Notes under the pieces: model-generated
What the model was told of the DNA's origin: nothing
Databases searched by the model: none
Seen by the model: the letters and a program-made list of their open reading frames with translations, nothing else
Program-made: the position numbers and the translations under genes
DNA from: Paracidovorax avenae
GTDB lineage: Bacteria > Pseudomonadota > Gammaproteobacteria > Burkholderiales > Burkholderiaceae_C
Reading direction: 5' to 3'
Assembly (NCBI RefSeq): GCF_040892545.1
Contig: NZ_CP156079.1
Span: 3,445,501-3,509,500, forward strand
Length of the DNA: 64,000 nt
Shown here: positions 60,473 to 64,000 of the stretch, one piece after another
Numbering within the stretch: position 1 is the stretch's first letter
How the letters are laid out: each line of letters begins with the position of its first letter

Positions 60473-61170
60473 ATTCGCAAGACATGTCCATCCTGCACCT
60501 GGTGCTCAACGCCAGCTGGGTGGTGCAACTCGTCATGGCGCTGCTGATCGGCGTGTCCATCGCCAGCTGGGCCGCCATCTTCCGCAAGCTGTTCGCGCTC
60601 AAGCGCGTCCGGTCGCTCAACGACGAGTTCGAGCGCGAGTTCTGGTCGGGCACCAGCCTGAACGACCTCTACGCCAGCGCCGCGCAGAACGCCAAGAACG
60701 CCGGCCCCATGGAGCGGATCTTCGCCAGCGGCATGCGCGAATTCCACAAGCTGCGCGAGCGCCGCATCACCGACCCCGGCACCCTGCTCGACGGCGCCCG
60801 CCGCGCCATGCGCGCGAGCTTCCAGCGCGAGATGGACGTGGTGGAATCGAGCCTGTCCTTCCTGGGCTCGGTCGCCTCGGTGAGCCCCTACGTCGGCCTG
60901 TTCGGCACCGTCTGGGGCATCATGCACGCCTTCACCGGCTTCGCGGGCATGGAGCAGGTCACCCTCGCCACGGTGGCGCCCGGCATCGCCGAGGCCCTGG
61001 TGGCCACGGCCATCGGCCTGTTCGCCGCCATTCCCGCCGTGGTGGCCTACAACCGATTCGCGCGCGACATCGACCGCGTGGCCATCCACCAGGAAACCTT
61101 CATCGAGGAATTCTCGAACATCCTGCAGCGCAACCTGGGCGCGGCCCCGTCCTCCGCCTCGGGCCACTGA
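60469..61170 (+). CDS. tolQ: TolQ, inner-membrane proton channel subunit
   Basis: The product is 233 residues from ATG 60469, overlapping the ybgC stop. It is a MotA/ExbB-family protein with three transmembrane helices: VVQLVMALLIGVSIASWAAIF, then after a cytoplasmic loop SLSFLGSVASVSPYVGLFGTVWGIM and ALVATAIGLFAAIPAVVAYN (each cited in part). With TolR it uses the proton gradient to drive TolA, which keeps the outer membrane in place during division. Confidence 0.96.
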   Translation: MNSQDMSILHLVLNASWVVQLVMALLIGVSIASWAAIFRKLFALKRVRSLNDEFEREFWSGTSLNDLYASAAQNAKNAGPMERIFASGMREFHKLRERRITDPGTLLDGARRAMRASFQREMDVVESSLSFLGSVASVSPYVGLFGTVWGIMHAFTGFAGMEQVTLATVAPGIAEALVATAIGLFAAIPAVVAYNRFARDIDRVAIHQETFIEEFSNILQRNLGAAPSSASGH

Positions 61171-61197
61171 CCCGCCACGCACGCGAAGGAGCCTCCC

Positions 61198-61623
61198 ATG
61201 CCCACCATGGCCTCGCGCGGCGGCAGCCGCCGCCGCTCGATGAACGAGATCAACATGGTCCCCTTCATCGACGTGATGCTGGTGCTGCTCATCATCTTCA
61301 TGGTGACCGCGCCCATGCTCACCCCCAGCCGGATCGACGTGCCCACCGTCGGCAAGGGCGCCAAGGCGCCCAAGGCCTTCGGCCAGGTCATCGTCCAGAA
61401 GGACGGCAGCCTGCAGCTCAAGACGGGCGACCTCGAGCGCCCCGTGACGCTCAAGGAACTCGGCGCCGCCGCCAAGGCGTGGCAGGCCACGCAGGAAGAA
61501 GGCACGCCGGTGCTGGTCACCGCCGACCGGAACGTGACCTACGACTCCGTGGTCAAGGCCATGGACGCGCTGCAGCGCGCGGGCGTGCAGCGCGTGGGCC
61601 TCACCGTCAAGTCGGGCGGCTGA
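61198..61623 (+). CDS. tolR: TolR, inner-membrane Tol subunit
   Basis: The product is 141 residues. It is an ExbD/TolR-family protein with one N-terminal transmembrane helix containing the essential Asp in NMVPFIDVMLVLLIIFMV. The periplasmic domain follows, with TVGKGAKAPKAFGQVIVQKDG and a C-terminal VMKAM-like dimerisation segment. The gene sits 27 bases after tolQ and 54 bases before tolA. Confidence 0.96.
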   Translation: MPTMASRGGSRRRSMNEINMVPFIDVMLVLLIIFMVTAPMLTPSRIDVPTVGKGAKAPKAFGQVIVQKDGSLQLKTGDLERPVTLKELGAAAKAWQATQEEGTPVLVTADRNVTYDSVVKAMDALQRAGVQRVGLTVKSGG

Positions 61624-61677
61624 CGCCCGGCACCTCTCCGCCCCCGCCGCCGATCCCCGGAGCCGCTCCCGAACGCG

Positions 61678-62703
61678 ATGCACGCCCACAACGACCGAGA
61701 CCAGTTCGCCCCCACGCGTCCGCCGGGACGCCTGCGCGCCATCGCGCTCGCCGTCCTGGTCCATGCCGCGCTCATCGGCGCCCTGACCTGGGGCGTGAAC
61801 TGGAAGACCAGCGCCGACCAGCCCGCCATCGAGGCCGAGATCTGGTCCGCCCTGCCACAGCAGGCCGCACCGGCCGCGGTCGCCCCGCCACCCCCGCCCC
61901 AGCCGGCGCCGCAGCCCACGCCCCCGGCCCCGCCACCGCCCGCACCGGCCCCGCCGCCGCCACCACCGCCGCCGAAGGCCGCGCCCGATCCGCGGGAAGC
62001 CGACATCGCCATCGAGCGCGAGAAAAAGCGCCTCGAGCAGGAGAAGAAGGAACGCCAGCTGCAGGCCGAACAGGACCGGCGCGAACGCGAGCGCAAGGAG
62101 CAGGCCGAGCAGGACAAGAAGGAACGCCAGCAGAAGGAAAAGGCGCAGCGCGAGAAGGAACTGCAGCAACAGCGCGAGAAAGAGCAGCGCGAGAAGGATC
62201 GCCGCGAGCAGCAGGAGAAGCTCGAAAAGCAGCAGGCCGAGAAGGAACGGCAGGAGCAGTTGCAGAAGAAGCAGGCGGAAGACAAGCGCAAGGCGGATGA
62301 GAAGCGCAAGGCCGACGCCGCGGACGCCAAGCGCCTGGAAGCGCTGCGCCAGGAGAACCTGCGCCGCATGCAGGGCCTGGCGGGTGCCACCGGTGGCGAA
62401 ACCGCCACCGGCAACGCCCAGCGCAGTTCCGGCCCGTCGGGCAGCTATGGCGGCAAGGTCGCGGCCAAGGTGCGCCCGAACATCGTCTATCCGGACGCCA
62501 TCTCCGACAACCTTTACACCCTAGTGGAAGTGCGGGCCTCGCCCGACGGCACCATCGTGGGCATCCGCGTCACCAAGTCCAGCGGCAACAAGTCCTGGGA
62601 CGACGCCGTGGTCCGTGCGCTCGAGAAGACCGACACCCTGCCGCGCGACGTGGACGGCCGCGTACCCTCCTCGCTGGTCATCGGCTTCAGGCCCAAGGAC
62701 TGA
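61678..62703 (+). CDS. tolA: TolA, periplasm-spanning Tol protein
   Basis: The product is 341 residues. TM helix AIALAVLVHAALIGALTWGV near residues 21-41 is followed by a Pro-rich stretch (about 62-100), then a long charged coiled coil of Glu/Lys/Arg/Gln repeats (about 105-225) that spans the periplasm. The C-terminal TonB/TolA-like domain (GGKVAAKVRPNIVYPD, ALEKTDTLPRD) ends the protein. The domain order is that of TolA. The genes tolB and pal, usually next, are not here: the following gene on the opposite strand is a cytochrome peroxidase. Confidence 0.95.
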   Translation: MHAHNDRDQFAPTRPPGRLRAIALAVLVHAALIGALTWGVNWKTSADQPAIEAEIWSALPQQAAPAAVAPPPPPQPAPQPTPPAPPPPAPAPPPPPPPPKAAPDPREADIAIEREKKRLEQEKKERQLQAEQDRRERERKEQAEQDKKERQQKEKAQREKELQQQREKEQREKDRREQQEKLEKQQAEKERQEQLQKKQAEDKRKADEKRKADAADAKRLEALRQENLRRMQGLAGATGGETATGNAQRSSGPSGSYGGKVAAKVRPNIVYPDAISDNLYTLVEVRASPDGTIVGIRVTKSSGNKSWDDAVVRALEKTDTLPRDVDGRVPSSLVIGFRPKD

Positions 62704-62802
62704 CCCGCGGGCGCCGTCCTGGCCGGGCGGATCGCGAACCTGCGGGGTTACGGGCCTGCGGACCAGCGCCTCCGGGCAGGCCGGTGCAGGCCCCGGGCCG
62801 GC

Positions 62803-64000
62803 TCAGTGGGCTGTCGCAGCGCTCCGGGCGCCCGCCCGCGCCAAGGCGGAATGGCGTCCGCCCCGCGCCACCGCCTCCATGGCCGGCACGGCATCCTGGT
62901 CGGTCAGGGTGCGCAGGAACGCCACCACATCGCCGATCTCGGACTCGGTCAGCCGGGGCGCCTCGCCGGGCTGGCGGTCGAACGGCGCTTCCCGGTTGAC
63001 GTTGCCGGCATATTCGGCGGGCAGGTCGTCGTAGCGCGGATGCGCGCCGCGTGCGCGCGCCGGATAGGGATACCAGCGTGCCGGGTCGGTGTCGCGCGTG
63101 GCGTAGAAGCGCACCGCCTCTTCCAGGCTGTGGAAGACCCCGTTGTGGAAAAAAGCCTGCCGCACCGCCACGTTGCGCAGGCTGGGCGTGCGGAACGCGC
63201 CGCAGAGCGCCGCGCGCTCCTTCGCGTCCGTCCCGGCCGGCAGCGTGGCGCAGGTGCCCAGGTCGTGGAATGACGGGTCCCGGTTGGCCGGCAGCGCGCG
63301 GTTGCGCGGCACGCCGATCGCGATATGCCCGAAATCCGAGAAGGCGGGGAATGCCCCGTTGTTGGGGCTGACCTCGCTCAGGTGGCAGGACGCGCAGTTG
63401 CCCTTCTTCGCGTCGTTGAAGAGCGCGAGCCCGCGCATCTCGCGCGCCGACAGCGCCGCCTTGCCGCGCAGGTAGTCGTCGTACCGGCTGCTGTAGGGGT
63501 AGAAGCGGGCCGGATCCTGCTGGAACATCTCCAGCGCCAGCGTGGCCCACTGGAAGCCCCGGGCGTCGTCGTCGAGCGCGTCGGCGCCGAAGGTCTCGCG
63601 GAACTGCGCCGCATAGGGCGCCCGCCGCAGCCGCTCCACCACCGCCGCGGGGCCGGCATTGGCCATCTCGTGCGGCGCCAGCAGCGGGATCGCCGCCTGC
63701 TCGTGCAGCGTGCCCGCGCGGCCGTCCCAGGTGTGGCCGCCCGATGCGCCCTGGTCCACGCTTTCGTCGAAATCGTCGTCGAAGCGGTGCATCGTGAAGG
63801 GAGGCACGTTCTGCTGGTAGCGCAGGGACGGCGCCGCCCGCACGCCCAGGGCCGCACCGTCGGCGCCGCCGGGCTGCACCGCGAGGCCGTTGGGCGGCCC
63901 GAACGCGTGCGCCGGATCATGGCAGCTCGCGCAGGACACGCGGCCCGATGCCGACAGCCCCTTGTCGAAGAACATGGCCTGCCCCACGGCCTGCATGCGC
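62803..64000 (-). CDS. Di-heme cytochrome c peroxidase/MauG-family protein (N-terminus outside window)
   Basis: At least 399 residues are present, with the gene running off the right edge. Two c-type heme sites are visible: VSCASCHDPAHAFG near the start of what is seen, and GNCASCHLSEVSPNNG in the middle. Other family blocks are RAAPSLRYQ, WDGRAGTLHEQAAIPLL, RGLALFND, FRTPSLRNVAVRQAFFHNGVFHSLEEAVRFY and LTESEIGDVVAFLRTLTD (cited in parts). Periplasmic members reduce peroxide or oxidise protein residues. The C-terminal ~25 residues are a basic Ala/Arg tail. It is convergent with tolA, separated by ~100 bases. Confidence 0.92.
   Translation of the reverse strand, partial: RMQAVGQAMFFDKGLSASGRVSCASCHDPAHAFGPPNGLAVQPGGADGAALGVRAAPSLRYQQNVPPFTMHRFDDDFDESVDQGASGGHTWDGRAGTLHEQAAIPLLAPHEMANAGPAAVVERLRRAPYAAQFRETFGADALDDDARGFQWATLALEMFQQDPARFYPYSSRYDDYLRGKAALSAREMRGLALFNDAKKGNCASCHLSEVSPNNGAFPAFSDFGHIAIGVPRNRALPANRDPSFHDLGTCATLPAGTDAKERAALCGAFRTPSLRNVAVRQAFFHNGVFHSLEEAVRFYATRDTDPARWYPYPARARGAHPRYDDLPAEYAGNVNREAPFDRQPGEAPRLTESEIGDVVAFLRTLTDQDAVPAMEAVARGGRHSALARAGARSAATAH

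Noticed and set aside
1..64000. tRNA genes, rRNA genes, CRISPR arrays, insertion sequences
   Set aside because: No cloverleaf-like gene, no regularly spaced repeats and no transposase-like protein were recognised on reading both strands by eye; a dedicated scan was not possible.

Overview
The window is GC-rich, gene-dense DNA that reads like the chromosome of a plant-associated member of the Comamonadaceae (Burkholderiales), most like Acidovorax/Paracidovorax. This is an inference from gene content and is not a database match. The pointers are: a ChvE-GguA-GguB sugar transporter with a GbpR/GguR-type LysR regulator; a very large protein preceded by a plant-inducible-promoter (PIP) box match as used by Hrp type III secretion regulons; a repeat that I recall from Comamonadaceae intergenic regions; and the gene order ribBA-ribH-nusB. 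No tRNA, rRNA, CRISPR array or insertion sequence was recognised.

Layout. 1-5.2 kb: end of a DUF1800 gene, DUF1501, a DHH phosphoesterase, a lipoprotein, a TruC-like pseudouridine synthase and MgtC/SapB. 5.3-8.1 kb: soxR with a SoxR box driving a divergent ridA-MFS pair, then a small unknown gene. 8.2-10.5 kb: an iclR-type regulator and a porin, with tandem GTTC-N6-GAAC palindromes between them. 10.5-17.6 kb: rbgA/ylqF, two small genes, a GAF histidine kinase, a LysE exporter, a ThDP enzyme and gshA. 17.86-22.1 kb: a 1416-residue candidate type III effector.

21.9-42.1 kb is one sugar-acid catabolism and transport island. It encodes aldose epimerase, SMP-30 lactonase, an SDR sugar dehydrogenase, a GbpR-like regulator and a semialdehyde dehydrogenase. 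Two ABC importers follow, interleaved as ytfQ-chvE-gguA-gguB-ytfR-ytfT-yjfF. Then come L-arabinonate dehydratase, 2-keto-3-deoxyarabonate dehydratase, dgoK, dgoA and dgoD. Together these can oxidise L-arabinose to 2-oxoglutarate and D-galactose to pyruvate plus glyceraldehyde 3-phosphate without phosphorylating the sugar at entry.

42.1-48.2 kb: a FUSC membrane protein, a large lipoprotein hydrolase and a chemoreceptor. 48.4-53.7 kb: a two-component island with REC-HPt, HTH-REC, a lone receiver, a periplasmic solute-binding protein and a membrane PAS histidine kinase. 53.8-56.5 kb: DUF427, a tandem repeat carrying perfect DnaA boxes, a ferredoxin and a DUF2235 protein. 56.6-62.7 kb: ribBA-ribH-nusB, an aminotransferase and ybgC-tolQ-tolR-tolA. 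The window ends inside a MauG/cytochrome c peroxidase gene on the minus strand.
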